From positions 1 through 21,794 of IMG/VR virus record IMGVR_UViG_3300027754_000494: a DNA stretch of 21,794 bases. The stretch is one strand, 5' to 3'. The notes beneath the pieces are model-generated. The model worked only from the letters and a program-made list of their open reading frames with translations. It did no database searches and was not told where the DNA came from. The stretch comes from a virus. A program made the position numbers and the translations under genes. Positions 12,917 to 20,331 of the stretch are shown here, piece after piece (the stretch's first letter is position 1; each line of letters opens with the position of its first letter).

Positions 12917-15777
12917 TATCCGTAGTATTTAATTTCGATTGTTGTATTTAATAAGTAACCATCTATGTATCCTGTGCCTATTTGTGAGGTAGTAATATAT
13001 ACTTCGTTAGATGCACCTAAGTAAGTGGTAGATACTATACCATCATAGAATACGTTATTAATCATGACGGTAAAAAATGGCACTATTATATCGCCTATGT
13101 TATACCCATCTAAATATCCTACGTACTCACCTACGTTTGAGCGTGTCCAAGTGATGCCTCCTATTGTATCATTAATTACCTGAGCTATAGGATCACCTAT
13201 CCCTACCTGAGTTAAGGTAGCAGTGTATACCAATGGTGTGATGCCTACAGCTACACCGTTAAAAGAGTTACTTCTTAGGTTATCACCTACTAATTCATTC
13301 TCACCTATTACATAGTTATCTCCTACCACTACTGATCTAGTGCCTCCTACTATTACGTTACCCTTACCCATTACCATAGCATTAGCCTGATTGCCAAACA
13401 CATTAGTGGTAATCATTCTAGTAGTATTGATATTACTCATGGCTAGCATCTGCATAGGGCCTATACTTGCAGGAGGGGTAGGTATTACTGGGCCACCTGG
13501 GCCCATAAACTTTGTAAAATTAATCTCGTTATCTATGCTAATCAGCTCTACCCTTGTAAGCTTGCGAGCATTGGCATCATAATCAATAACCTTGTTAATG
13601 TTCCACCATGAGTTATCTATCCTTATCTTATCATTGAGCTTAAGAGCTTGGATATCATTCTCCTTCAAATCAAAGTTAGCTATGAGCATCTTACCATTGT
13701 TAATCTGCCCCATTGTACGCCTCCAATATCTGTTATATAGATTGTTATCTGTTAGGCTAGTAGGTTGGTAATAGTAGAAGTCACAGATAGCGAAGTTAAT
13801 ATCAAAGCTAGGATTAAGAGGATCATCAAAGTGACCTACTAATGGATAGCTAGTTAAGTTGCTTTGCCCTACAGATGCATAGTCTAAAATAGAGTACGGT
13901 CCACAGGTAGCTAATGGTACACCTGTAAGTGTCTTATCATATAAGATACGTATATTAGTCTCAGGTGCTGCTCCTGCTATCATAGGCACAAATGCTCCAA
14001 ACAAAGTTTTGATAACAGGAGTAGGGCTAAATAGTATAGGCTTAGTGTCTACCTCCTTAACATACTCATTATCGAAGATAACCTCAGCTTGACCATAGAT
14101 ATCACTAGTGGCATTTGTGTAGGTTACATTGGGTGCATCCTTATCTTCAGCATAGGTTAGTATTAATTTCTTAGCTGTTAGCTCAGGTAAAAAAGATAAC
14201 TCCTGCTCCTGGTCTTTAGCAAGCTTCTCAGTCCAGTCTACCTCCACACCACTATCATAGAAATCATCTCTATTCTGCAGTAGTAGTTTGTTTGGTTGTA
14301 CGCTATCTACCTGAGCATATAGGTTATACATATTAAAGATGCCCTTAATGAAGTCTGACTGCTTTATCTTTTTAGGCACGTAATCATTGACATCTATTGT
14401 ACCACCTATTGCATATACTGTACTACTAGGTACTATGCTTAGTTGTATGTTTGTTATCACAGCCTGTATGCTAACTTGACCTGATGGACAAGCAGGGCCA
14501 CCTACACCACCTGTAGCCCATCCTTGAACAAAGCCATTATTAGGAAACTGAATAACGGTTAGCCCTAAACTTACTGGAACACCACTATTAATGAATGGAG
14601 CAGAAAATGGAAGGTCAACCTGTGCAGTTTGTGTAAGAATGGTAGTGACACCATTAGGTATAGTCAAAGGGGCTGCTACTGAATTAACAACAGTTGCGTT
14701 TGGTGGGTTATTATCTAAGTATAGATTAGCTGAAACGATAGGGATAGTTGGTGCTACCACCCCAATACTTGGCTTATAGTAAACAGCATCTGCTATCATA
14801 GCTGGAGCTCTCCTAGCAAATAAGATACCACCTGAAGTATTATTTAATCTAAGCTCATAAGTTATGACTACATTGTAATTATAGTGCTGAGCATTAAGTG
14901 AGCTTATGATAAAGGGTGTAGTGTATACACCTGTTACAGGGTTAAAGATATTTTGTAGATCTTCTAGCTCAGTGTATGGACCAGGTATAGCTACTAAAGT
15001 AAGTGGAGTAGTAATGTTAGCTGTACCTATATTGGTAAATCCTGCCCAGTTGTGATTAGAATTAATAGTAGCAGTCACTGTTTTCTCTGCTTTAACCAAA
15101 TAGTCATTATAGTCAAAGTTATCTACCCCTCCATTGTAAGGGATAAAGAGCTTGTCAAATCTATCATAGGCAATGGTAGGCCAATCATAAGTAAAGCCAG
15201 CATCAGCGAAAATTCTATCAAAATAAACCTTAGCAAAGATAGCAGGCTTAAACTCCTGAGTGTTATAGATGTAGGCTGAGTTAGATGGTAGAAAATACTT
15301 GAAGCCATCTACTATCGTGTTACTAAATCTAGACACTACATTAAGAGCATCATAGGTATGGTTAAAATCACTGAAGTCTATATCAGTTAGTTCCTTGTTA
15401 GCTATGGCTGTAAATAAATCTGCTTTACTATCCTTAATCAATACCTCATACTCCACGTGCTCCTCATAGCCATCAGTCATCTGAGCCTTCTTAACTGAGG
15501 TGAGCTGTATAGATACATCCTCCATAATTGGTATACCATCCTGAATAACTGATCCTGTAGTAACAGCATTGATGTTGAACGTGCCCTCCACTATATTCAC
15601 ATCATAGTAGTGGTTGAGTAGGTTGTTGTTATTCTTGCTACCGGTAAGAGTGATGGTCTTAGAGTAGTTACCTTGTCTCTTAGATATATCCCTAATATCT
15701 CCCACCTGAAAATTCAAAGGGAAGGCTGTGCCCTCCTTAACATCTAAGTAGCCTGTTGCTAATTGTATCCTTACCAT
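12916..15777 (-). CDS. Large distal tail protein with a repeat-rich C-terminus
   Basis: A 953-aa protein. The N-terminal part (LNFQVGDIRDISKRQGNYSKTITLTGSK begins about residue 21; key core DIRDISKRQGNYSKT) is a signature I know from large tail proteins of Bacteroidota phages, with a following strand pattern ('FNINA', 'GIPIMEDVSI'). It is likely part of the tail hub, tip or fibre base. Residues ~785-835 hold short repeats with G-N/V spacing (MGKGNVIVGG, SVVVGDNYVIG, ENELVGDN) that look like a small left-handed beta-helix or fibre-like segment. The last ~100 residues are a beta-rich end domain that may contact the host. It is one base after the 486-aa gene and shares TAATG with the tape measure gene. 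The tail role is likely; the exact role is not known. Confidence 0.65.
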   Translation of the reverse strand: MVRIQLATGYLDVKEGTAFPLNFQVGDIRDISKRQGNYSKTITLTGSKNNNNLLNHYYDVNIVEGTFNINAVTTGSVIQDGIPIMEDVSIQLTSVKKAQMTDGYEEHVEYEVLIKDSKADLFTAIANKELTDIDFSDFNHTYDALNVVSRFSNTIVDGFKYFLPSNSAYIYNTQEFKPAIFAKVYFDRIFADAGFTYDWPTIAYDRFDKLFIPYNGGVDNFDYNDYLVKAEKTVTATINSNHNWAGFTNIGTANITTPLTLVAIPGPYTELEDLQNIFNPVTGVYTTPFIISSLNAQHYNYNVVITYELRLNNTSGGILFARRAPAMIADAVYYKPSIGVVAPTIPIVSANLYLDNNPPNATVVNSVAAPLTIPNGVTTILTQTAQVDLPFSAPFINSGVPVSLGLTVIQFPNNGFVQGWATGGVGGPACPSGQVSIQAVITNIQLSIVPSSTVYAIGGTIDVNDYVPKKIKQSDFIKGIFNMYNLYAQVDSVQPNKLLLQNRDDFYDSGVEVDWTEKLAKDQEQELSFLPELTAKKLILTYAEDKDAPNVTYTNATSDIYGQAEVIFDNEYVKEVDTKPILFSPTPVIKTLFGAFVPMIAGAAPETNIRILYDKTLTGVPLATCGPYSILDYASVGQSNLTSYPLVGHFDDPLNPSFDINFAICDFYYYQPTSLTDNNLYNRYWRRTMGQINNGKMLIANFDLKENDIQALKLNDKIRIDNSWWNINKVIDYDANARKLTRVELISIDNEINFTKFMGPGGPVIPTPPASIGPMQMLAMSNINTTRMITTNVFGNQANAMVMGKGNVIVGGTRSVVVGDNYVIGENELVGDNLRSNSFNGVAVGITPLVYTATLTQVGIGDPIAQVINDTIGGITWTRSNVGEYVGYLDGYNIGDIIVPFFTVMINNVFYDGIVSTTYLGASNEVYITTSQIGTGYIDGYLLNTTIEIKYYG

Positions 15778-15778
15778 C

Positions 15779-17239
15779 TTAAGAGTTTACTATATTGTTG
15801 TTAGCCAACTTAACTACTATGCTCTGCTTTATTAAATTCTTATTACGTTGCTTAAACTCTTCAAAGGTAGAAGTGACTATAGTGCAGCTTACATACTCTT
15901 CACTCTCAGGCAGCTCACAATCTGCATCATAGTTGCTAATCTTAATGTAGGTGTTAGGTGAGCTGATTAACTCAGTGAAGTATAGAGCCATGTCTTGGTT
16001 CATCCAATCAGTATTGAGTGCTATGGTAGTATCAGTAGAGATATAAGTGTTAGTCATACCTGTCTCAGTAGTTTCATACAACCATCTATCTATACCTGCA
16101 GTCTCAACGTATCCTGGCACATCCTTGTTGAATTGCTCACGTGTCACGTTGCCTGTAGTGTATGCCCTTCCAGTGAAAGCAAAGCTACCCCATGAGCCCA
16201 TACGATCTAAGAATAAGATAGAGTGCTCTACTGTTCTTACCCTCCTATCTAAGTTCACCTTGTATTGCTTAGAGCTTGGAAAGCCATTCCTCTCATAGCG
16301 TACTGTGTACCATTCAGTGGTAGGCTTAATCATTGGGAGGGCACCTGATACTACAGATAGTACACCATAGTTGTTAGGGCCTATTGAGATACCACTAACA
16401 TGCTCTGTAGCTGTTACATTTTTCTCGAAGGTGTCACCATCACTAGTTTGAAAGAACATAGTGTCAGGGGAAGTGGGTGAGTTATTAGCTACAGCATTAA
16501 CCCATAGATCCTGGGATAGTGTAGCATAGAAGTTAGAAGGTGGTAGGTTGGTTAAAAATCTATCCTGAAAATTGTTGAGCATAAAATCATCATAGTCATA
16601 TACAGGCCACTCTACCCATCTGATGGCTCCGTTGAATACAAAGTTTTTAATAGCTGTGATGATATCCCTAGTTACTGTCTTTCTACCATCTGCATAAGTG
16701 ATAGCTCCATTGATAGTTATATCAGTTACAGCTGCAAATGGTGAGCTAACTACTAGGAAGCCTACCCCTACAGATAGAACTGTGAACAGCCCCTCTAAGT
16801 TTGGATTGGCTACACCTAAATCAGCCTGAGTAATATTAACCTGGTCACCTGCTACAAATGTATTAACCACGTTTATCTGTACGTTGCCTGCATTGTTAGT
16901 TAAGTTAGCAATATATAAGGTGGTAGTAAGATACTCTTCCCCTACCTTTACATCATACTGATAGTGGCTGTTAGTTGCGTTGTATACTGAGGTGTTAGTC
17001 AAGTTAAGGTCATAGCTTACCTGAGCCTGTAAGAGCTTCGACAAATCTACCTCACCATACCCTGTGCCATATACTGGCATCACCCTGTACTCAGCTATCT
17101 TATTAAGCGTGCCACTCTGATAGATATCAAAGATATACTTAAACCCTTGTAGGTTGTTGTTTGAGCTATCATAGATGAACTTGATAGGGTTGTATGCAGG
17201 CATCAGAGGTTGTGCCCTTGCTATGTTAATTATTGCCAT
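15779..17239 (-). CDS. Distal tail protein, Bacteroidota phage type
   Basis: A 486-aa beta-rich protein encoded between the terminase block and the 953-aa tail protein. Recognisable parts are the N-terminal PAYNPIKFIYDSS, the middle IRWVEWPVYDYDDFML, and the C-terminal half with ILFLDRMGSWGSFAFTGRA (about 347-365) and CTIVTSTFEEFKQRNKNLIKQ near the end. I recall similar 'FLDRxGSW' proteins as tail components in Bacteroidota phages, always beside a homologue of the 953-aa protein. It could be a distal tail, baseplate or hub protein. There is no signal peptide or membrane segment. It begins with the TAATATAGGTATG motif in the space after the 59-aa gene, so a new unit may start here. Confidence 0.6.
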   Translation of the reverse strand: MAIINIARAQPLMPAYNPIKFIYDSSNNNLQGFKYIFDIYQSGTLNKIAEYRVMPVYGTGYGEVDLSKLLQAQVSYDLNLTNTSVYNATNSHYQYDVKVGEEYLTTTLYIANLTNNAGNVQINVVNTFVAGDQVNITQADLGVANPNLEGLFTVLSVGVGFLVVSSPFAAVTDITINGAITYADGRKTVTRDIITAIKNFVFNGAIRWVEWPVYDYDDFMLNNFQDRFLTNLPPSNFYATLSQDLWVNAVANNSPTSPDTMFFQTSDGDTFEKNVTATEHVSGISIGPNNYGVLSVVSGALPMIKPTTEWYTVRYERNGFPSSKQYKVNLDRRVRTVEHSILFLDRMGSWGSFAFTGRAYTTGNVTREQFNKDVPGYVETAGIDRWLYETTETGMTNTYISTDTTIALNTDWMNQDMALYFTELISSPNTYIKISNYDADCELPESEEYVSCTIVTSTFEEFKQRNKNLIKQSIVVKLANNNIVNS

Positions 17240-17249
17240 ACCTATATTA
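17237..17249 (-). promoter_or_regulatory. Start-site motif TAATATAGGTATG (copy 4)
   Basis: This copy marks the start of the 486-aa tail gene. Upstream, the 21-base spacer to the stop of the 59-aa gene contains TCAAATCTAAA; ACAAAT overlaps that stop codon. No host-type -33/-7 pair is seen. Confidence 0.4.
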
Positions 17250-17260
17250 TTTAGATTTGA

Positions 17261-17440
17261 TTATTTGTTTTTGAACTCAGCCATAGCCACAGCATAAGCT
17301 TGATCTAGTAGCTGAAGGTGCAGCTGCATCCTATCAGGTCTATTGAATACTATCCTAACATTCTTGCCTGTCTTATGGTGGATGTATGCCTGCACCACTT
17401 GTATCTTATGTAGTATATCAGAATGCATAGTATGAATCAT
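17261..17440 (-). CDS. Small protein overlapping the end of the large terminase gene
   Basis: A 59-aa frame starting at ATG 17440, 23 bases inside the end of the large terminase gene in another frame (an internal ATG at 17428 is the alternative). The protein is basic and helical: MIHTMHSDILHKIQ, then YIHHKTGKNVRIVFNRPDR, then a helical LHLQLLDQAYAVAMAEFKNK. It fills the otherwise empty space between terL and the tail gene, and the coupled overlap suggests a true gene. I do not recognise the family. The basic middle part could bind nucleic acid, or it could be a small packaging or tail helper. Confidence 0.6.
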   Translation of the reverse strand: MIHTMHSDILHKIQVVQAYIHHKTGKNVRIVFNRPDRMQLHLQLLDQAYAVAMAEFKNK

Positions 17441-18566
17441 CAGTGTAGTACTCCTGCCTTATGTGAGTAGTGGCATAACGGATGGCATCCATTGCATCAT
17501 CAAATAGCTTGACTGGTTCGTCAGTTATAAAATCTCCTATCTTCTTCCACTTGTAATTCTCATACTCTCGCCTTATGGCCTTATCATCCTGGCAAAATAC
17601 TCCGAAGGTCTTAAGGTTGTCTATGCCTTTCTTAACTACTTTGTTTGCATTCTGCACATCATACCCTGCTATGTTCATCTCCTGTATTATTTCAGGTCTA
17701 GAGTAATCTGCTAAGATGGTTACCGTTTGTTCTATGTTGAGGGTTGCTAGCTTCTCAATGAGCATGGTAGTGGTTAGGTAGCTTTCATATATCACAGGCT
17801 CTATGTAGATATCATTGTCGCAGTAGTACACCCTCATCAAAGCTGTGGGGTGATTGTATCCAAAGTCTAATCCATATACATACTTAACAAACCTTGAGGG
17901 CCTATGAGCTACAAAGGTCCATTGACTATAGATGTTACTCTTACTGATAGCCTTCTCACCTAGGGCATAGATCTGATACAGTGCCTCATCTGTTCTAGCT
18001 AAATCCTCTATCTGAGCCTTGATACTATCAGGTAGGAATGGGTTATCTTTGTAGGTGCTCTTTATCTTTATGCTTTCCTCAGCAGGTAGCTCATATAACC
18101 AGGATGCACTATCACTAGGGTTATAGTCAAAGATAAGCTTGTCCTCAGTTCTCATATTGAGCTGAGTGAAGTCATCGAAGTACAGCTCATTGGCTTCATT
18201 ACACCAGGCTATGTCTCTCTTCCTACCCCTTATCTTTTGCTCATCATCTACACTAAAGAACTCTACCATAGATCCATTAGCAAAGGTATAGATGTGCTCA
18301 CTCTTGTTATGCATCTCCTGCTTATACAGCCCTATATCTTTTAGTATCTCTATAAAGTCTCTGAGCACTGTAGCACGTAGGGCAGGGAAGGTCTTACGTA
18401 TCACTGACACCACCTTATTGTTATTCTGCAGGCAGTAGATGATCATGAGCTGACAAAGGCTGTAAGTCTTAGAGCTTCTACTACCACCCTCATTAATTAT
18501 GAAGCGTTTATCTCCTGCTATGGCATCATAGTTCTTTTCAAAGATTGCAGTCGCTTTTATATCCAT
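17418..18566 (-). CDS. terL: Terminase large subunit
   Basis: A 382-aa packaging motor. The ATPase part has Walker A GGSRSSKT (27-34), a Walker B-like RDIAWCNEANE (117-127) with Glu124 as the likely catalytic residue, and FDYNPSD (146-152) as the coupling segment typical of this family. The nuclease part has YGLDFGYNHP with Asp234, LADYSRPE with Asp287, and LFDDAMDAIRYA with Asp356/357 and Asp360, the RNase H-like acidic set. It cuts concatemers and pumps DNA into the prohead through the portal. The length is on the short side but all motifs are present. An AG-rich, six-G stretch precedes the start. The PBSX/Terminase_3-like group fits best. Confidence 0.95.
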   Translation of the reverse strand: MDIKATAIFEKNYDAIAGDKRFIINEGGSRSSKTYSLCQLMIIYCLQNNNKVVSVIRKTFPALRATVLRDFIEILKDIGLYKQEMHNKSEHIYTFANGSMVEFFSVDDEQKIRGRKRDIAWCNEANELYFDDFTQLNMRTEDKLIFDYNPSDSASWLYELPAEESIKIKSTYKDNPFLPDSIKAQIEDLARTDEALYQIYALGEKAISKSNIYSQWTFVAHRPSRFVKYVYGLDFGYNHPTALMRVYYCDNDIYIEPVIYESYLTTTMLIEKLATLNIEQTVTILADYSRPEIIQEMNIAGYDVQNANKVVKKGIDNLKTFGVFCQDDKAIRREYENYKWKKIGDFITDEPVKLFDDAMDAIRYATTHIRQEYYTDDSYYAF

Positions 18567-18598
18567 AGCAAAGCTACCCCCCTCTCAGAGAGTATATT

Positions 18599-18628
18599 GT
18601 TATTATTATTATTATACTACTACTACTA
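18599..18628 (-). repeat. Stop-codon microsatellite between terS and terL
   Basis: On the minus strand the small terminase stop is followed by further copies in frame: four TAG units in a row (18617-18628), then TAT and four AAT units, then AAC (that is, a TAA/AAT repeat). The strand continues with CTCTCTGAGAG (a near-palindrome) and a G-run. The spacer runs from 18567 to 18625 and contains no gene. It may be slippage-prone; any link to packaging-site recognition is conjecture. Confidence 0.75.
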
Positions 18629-19039
18629 CTTAACTATAGTAACAGTGATAGCTGATATCTTCTCATCACCACTGGTTACATCTGTATGCTCTTTTAATGC
18701 ATTGAGACGTTGAGTTATGGATGGGTTAAACTGTCCTACCATTCCTCCTGTGATCTGATCGTTACGGATCTCTTTCTTTATGTGCGAACAGACTGTCCTA
18801 TATTCAGAATATCTGTTATCAGTATTATCAAAATAATGGTGCACATCACTGTAGTTATTATAGCAAAATATCTCAAAGCCCTCATTAGTCAAAGGTACCC
18901 TTAATGGTTCTGCTACCATCTCAGCAGTCTTTTGAGACAGCACCCATTTAGTCCTGGGGTTAGCAGCACAATGATCCTTGTAAGCCTCAAATATCTCCAT
19001 TAACTTCTCAGGAGTTTCTATCAGTTTAGGCTTAGGCAT
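18626..19039 (-). CDS. terS: Terminase small subunit
   Basis: A 137-aa protein directly upstream of terL. It has the features of the DNA-packaging small subunit seen in Bacteroidota phages: TPEKLMEIFEAYKDHC at the start, LTNEGFEIFCYNN (about 51-63), and a helical core YRTVCSHIKKEIRNDQITGG with GQFNPSITQRLN (about 102-113). It should recognise the packaging site and load the large subunit. The C-terminus ends in a short beta-like AITVTIVK and a run of four in-frame TAG stops. Its first 8 bases overlap the 63-aa gene. The adjacency to terL makes the call firm even though I cannot name the Pfam family with certainty. Confidence 0.85.
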   Translation of the reverse strand: MPKPKLIETPEKLMEIFEAYKDHCAANPRTKWVLSQKTAEMVAEPLRVPLTNEGFEIFCYNNYSDVHHYFDNTDNRYSEYRTVCSHIKKEIRNDQITGGMVGQFNPSITQRLNALKEHTDVTSGDEKISAITVTIVK

Positions 19040-19223
19040 CTTTATCGTTCTCTACCCCTTTATACTTTACCTTAGGAGTGCTCTCTTCAAATAAGTAACC
19101 TAACCCAATCGAGGTATAGTACTTATGCTCATTAGCCATCTCTTCTGTGACCTCTATTGTGGTCTCATAGTTGCCATTGTAGGTAGTAATGTACGTACCT
19201 AGGTGTTCATTCTTTGTCTTCAT
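19032..19223 (-). CDS. Hypothetical 63-aa protein before terS
   Basis: A 63-aa acidic protein (MKTKNEHLGTYITTY at the start, two or three short strands with YETTIEVTEEM, then YYTSIGLGYLFEES and a charged end). No family is recognised. It overlaps the preceding 54-aa membrane protein gene by 17 bases and the small terminase gene by 8 bases, so it looks like part of a translationally coupled string. A role in packaging is suggested only by place. Confidence 0.6.
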   Translation of the reverse strand: MKTKNEHLGTYITTYNGNYETTIEVTEEMANEHKYYTSIGLGYLFEESTPKVKYKGVENDKDA

Positions 19224-19371
19224 ACTGTGTTAAAATTAAAAATGTATAATAAAAAGCTATCCATAACCCTGCAGCTCTACTGGCCCACTCATAGTCTAAA
19301 CAAAACAAAGCAAGTCCACAGCTCAGAGCTATTAACAGGCTAAAGATACTAATAACTTGGCTCGGTTTCAT
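19207..19371 (-). CDS. Small membrane protein, 54 aa
   Basis: A 54-codon frame from the ATG at 19371 to a TGA at 19207-19209. The sequence is strongly hydrophobic in two parts: VISIFSLLIALSCGLALFCL (6-25) and AGLWIAFYYTFLIL (34-47), with DYEWASR between and a charged QYEDKE end. That is a helical hairpin in the membrane. It starts with a variant of the TAATATAGGTATG motif and overlaps the end of the sigma-like gene by 23 bases and the 63-aa gene by 17. Its function is unknown; many phages encode such small inner-membrane proteins. A second holin or antiholin is possible but has no support beyond topology. Confidence 0.65.
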   Translation of the reverse strand: MKPSQVISIFSLLIALSCGLALFCLDYEWASRAAGLWIAFYYTFLILTQYEDKE

Positions 19372-19882
19372 ACCTATATTGTAATTTGTTTATGTTTTGT
19401 TTCAATTCCTTTATTAGGTAGTAAGCTGAGGTATGAGTAATACCGAAATAAATAGCCATAGCTCTACTAGTAATATACCCCTTATCAATGTAAGCTTCAA
19501 ATACTATTAGCTGTATCTTATCTGTTATCTCATTCCTATAGATCTCTATTAACCCCTTATTAAAAGAGTAGGCTTTATCCTCCCTAAGCTTATGCACCAA
19601 ATCATCATCATCTACAGGCTCAGTATTGGGGTGCTCAATGGCTGTTATCTTATCATCCCGGTGACTCTTTGATGTACTCCACAGGATCTGATACTTAATT
19701 GTGTTTAGTAGATAACCTTTCACCTTATCAGGATCACCATCTATATTAACTACGTGAAGGTAGGAGTTGTTTATGACAGTATCAGCGTCTATGTAGCTCC
19801 CCATCTTAGATAGGAAGTAGGCAGTGTATGCCCTCACCTCAGCATAGTTGCTGCTAATGTACTTGTCTAAGGCTTTTTTCAT
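19349..19882 (-). CDS. RNA polymerase sigma-factor-like protein
   Basis: A 177-aa protein starting at ATG 19882 (the longer open frame to 20014 would lie inside the 71-aa gene, so I rejected it). The N-terminal part has a sigma-70 region 2-like pattern (TVINNSYLHVV, about 35-45, then VKGYLLNTIKYQILWS, about 54-69). An acidic linker with DDDD (91-94) follows. The C-terminal part, about 120-168, has a region 4-like helix-turn-helix (LIVFEAYIDKGYITSRAMAIYFGITHTSAYYLIKEL, core GITHTSAYYLIKEL). The whole has the layout of ECF-type sigma factors. It could redirect host RNA polymerase to late genes; it stands just before the packaging and structural genes. A host-type promoter lies 0.4 kb upstream at 20301-20331. 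A plain HTH regulator is the alternative. Confidence 0.65.
   Translation of the reverse strand: MKKALDKYISSNYAEVRAYTAYFLSKMGSYIDADTVINNSYLHVVNIDGDPDKVKGYLLNTIKYQILWSTSKSHRDDKITAIEHPNTEPVDDDDLVHKLREDKAYSFNKGLIEIYRNEITDKIQLIVFEAYIDKGYITSRAMAIYFGITHTSAYYLIKELKQNINKLQYRYETEPSY
19369..19381 (-). promoter_or_regulatory. Start-site motif, variant CAATATAGGTATG (copy 5)
   Basis: This copy is at the start of the 54-aa membrane protein gene, inside the coding end of the sigma-like gene. The motif is kept although it must also code there, except for a C in place of the first T. ACAAAT stands directly before it. Confidence 0.35.
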
Positions 19883-20069
19883 ACCATTGCATAAAGTCCT
19901 TGGACCATATCCTCCTCCTAACTGATGCACAAAAGCATTCCCTAGGCTGTCTACCTTCGTATTTCTCTTTAATTTTGTAGAGTTTAATACAGCTGTACTT
20001 AGTATACCTTTCACTATCAGGCATCTTAGCTATATTATCAATTAGTTCTATCTCAGCTTCTGTAAACAT
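19854..20069 (-). CDS. Small basic protein, 71 aa, before the sigma-like gene
   Basis: A 71-aa protein (MFTEAEIELIDNIAKMPDSE at the start, then LYKIKEKYEGRQPRECFCAS and VRRRIWSKDFMQWYEK). I recall similar short proteins with a PRECFC-SSVRR-like core in other Bacteroidota phages, usually near sigma-like genes. The basic region with two Cys and an Arg-rich helix suggests nucleic acid or RNA polymerase binding, but no function is known to me. It overlaps the 82-aa gene by 22 bases and the sigma-like gene by 29 bases. Confidence 0.65.
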   Translation of the reverse strand: MFTEAEIELIDNIAKMPDSERYTKYSCIKLYKIKEKYEGRQPRECFCASVRRRIWSKDFMQWYEKSLRQVH

Positions 20070-20296
20070 TCATCTAGTATATAAGCAAGCAGTGCAGCCT
20101 GACAAGCCAGGATAAAATCAAAGGTACAAAATATAGTAAGCCAAAAAGCCACACATTTAATACATCCTAAAGCAGAGTGTATATGTATGGCTAATGGGTA
20201 CCTGGTGTTATACTTGAATAAGTAGTTAAAAGTTGCTTGCAGTGGCTCAAAAGTAACAAACCACCAAGCTAAAGGTATAAGGGCTAGTAATATCAT
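20048..20296 (-). CDS. Small membrane protein with a CxxC motif, 82 aa
   Basis: An 82-aa protein with a hydrophobic N-terminus (ILLALIPLAWWFV, 2-14) and a second hydrophobic part (about 42-75) that opens with LGCIKCVAFWLTIF, a CxxC followed by FW. That C-x2-C-x3-W pattern is seen in short phage membrane proteins and in DUF1360-like proteins. The function is not known. The gene lies directly behind a consensus-type promoter whose start point falls at or next to its ATG, so it may be read from a leaderless mRNA. Confidence 0.6.
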   Translation of the reverse strand: MILLALIPLAWWFVTFEPLQATFNYLFKYNTRYPLAIHIHSALGCIKCVAFWLTIFCTFDFILACQAALLAYILDECLQKLR

Positions 20297-20300
20297 GGCC

Positions 20301-20331
20301 CAAATATAGTAATATTATTTAGAATGGCAAA
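20301..20331 (-). promoter_or_regulatory. Bacteroidota-type promoter (TTTG-N19-TATATTTG)
   Basis: On the minus strand TTTG (20328-20331), a 19-base spacer and TATATTTG (20301-20308) match the -33/-7 consensus of Bacteroidota primary sigma factor promoters. The start point would fall near 20294-20297, that is on the ATG of the 82-aa gene (20296). It would drive the 82-aa, 71-aa and sigma-like genes. The -33 box lies in the stop region of the DUF736-like gene upstream. Confidence 0.7.

Noticed and set aside
18569-18576. TAGCTTTG on the minus strand just before the terL ATG as a -7 element
   Set aside because: It matches TAnnTTTG, but no TTG/TTTG occurs at 17-23 bases upstream, so it is not a supported promoter. 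It is noted because it has the same place, right before ATG, as the promoter at 20301.
19883-20014. Longer N-terminus for the sigma-like protein (start at 20014)
   Set aside because: The extra 44 residues overlap the 71-aa gene, which has convincing protein character, while the ATG at 19882 gives a compact overlap of 29 bases and a normal sigma-like N-terminus.
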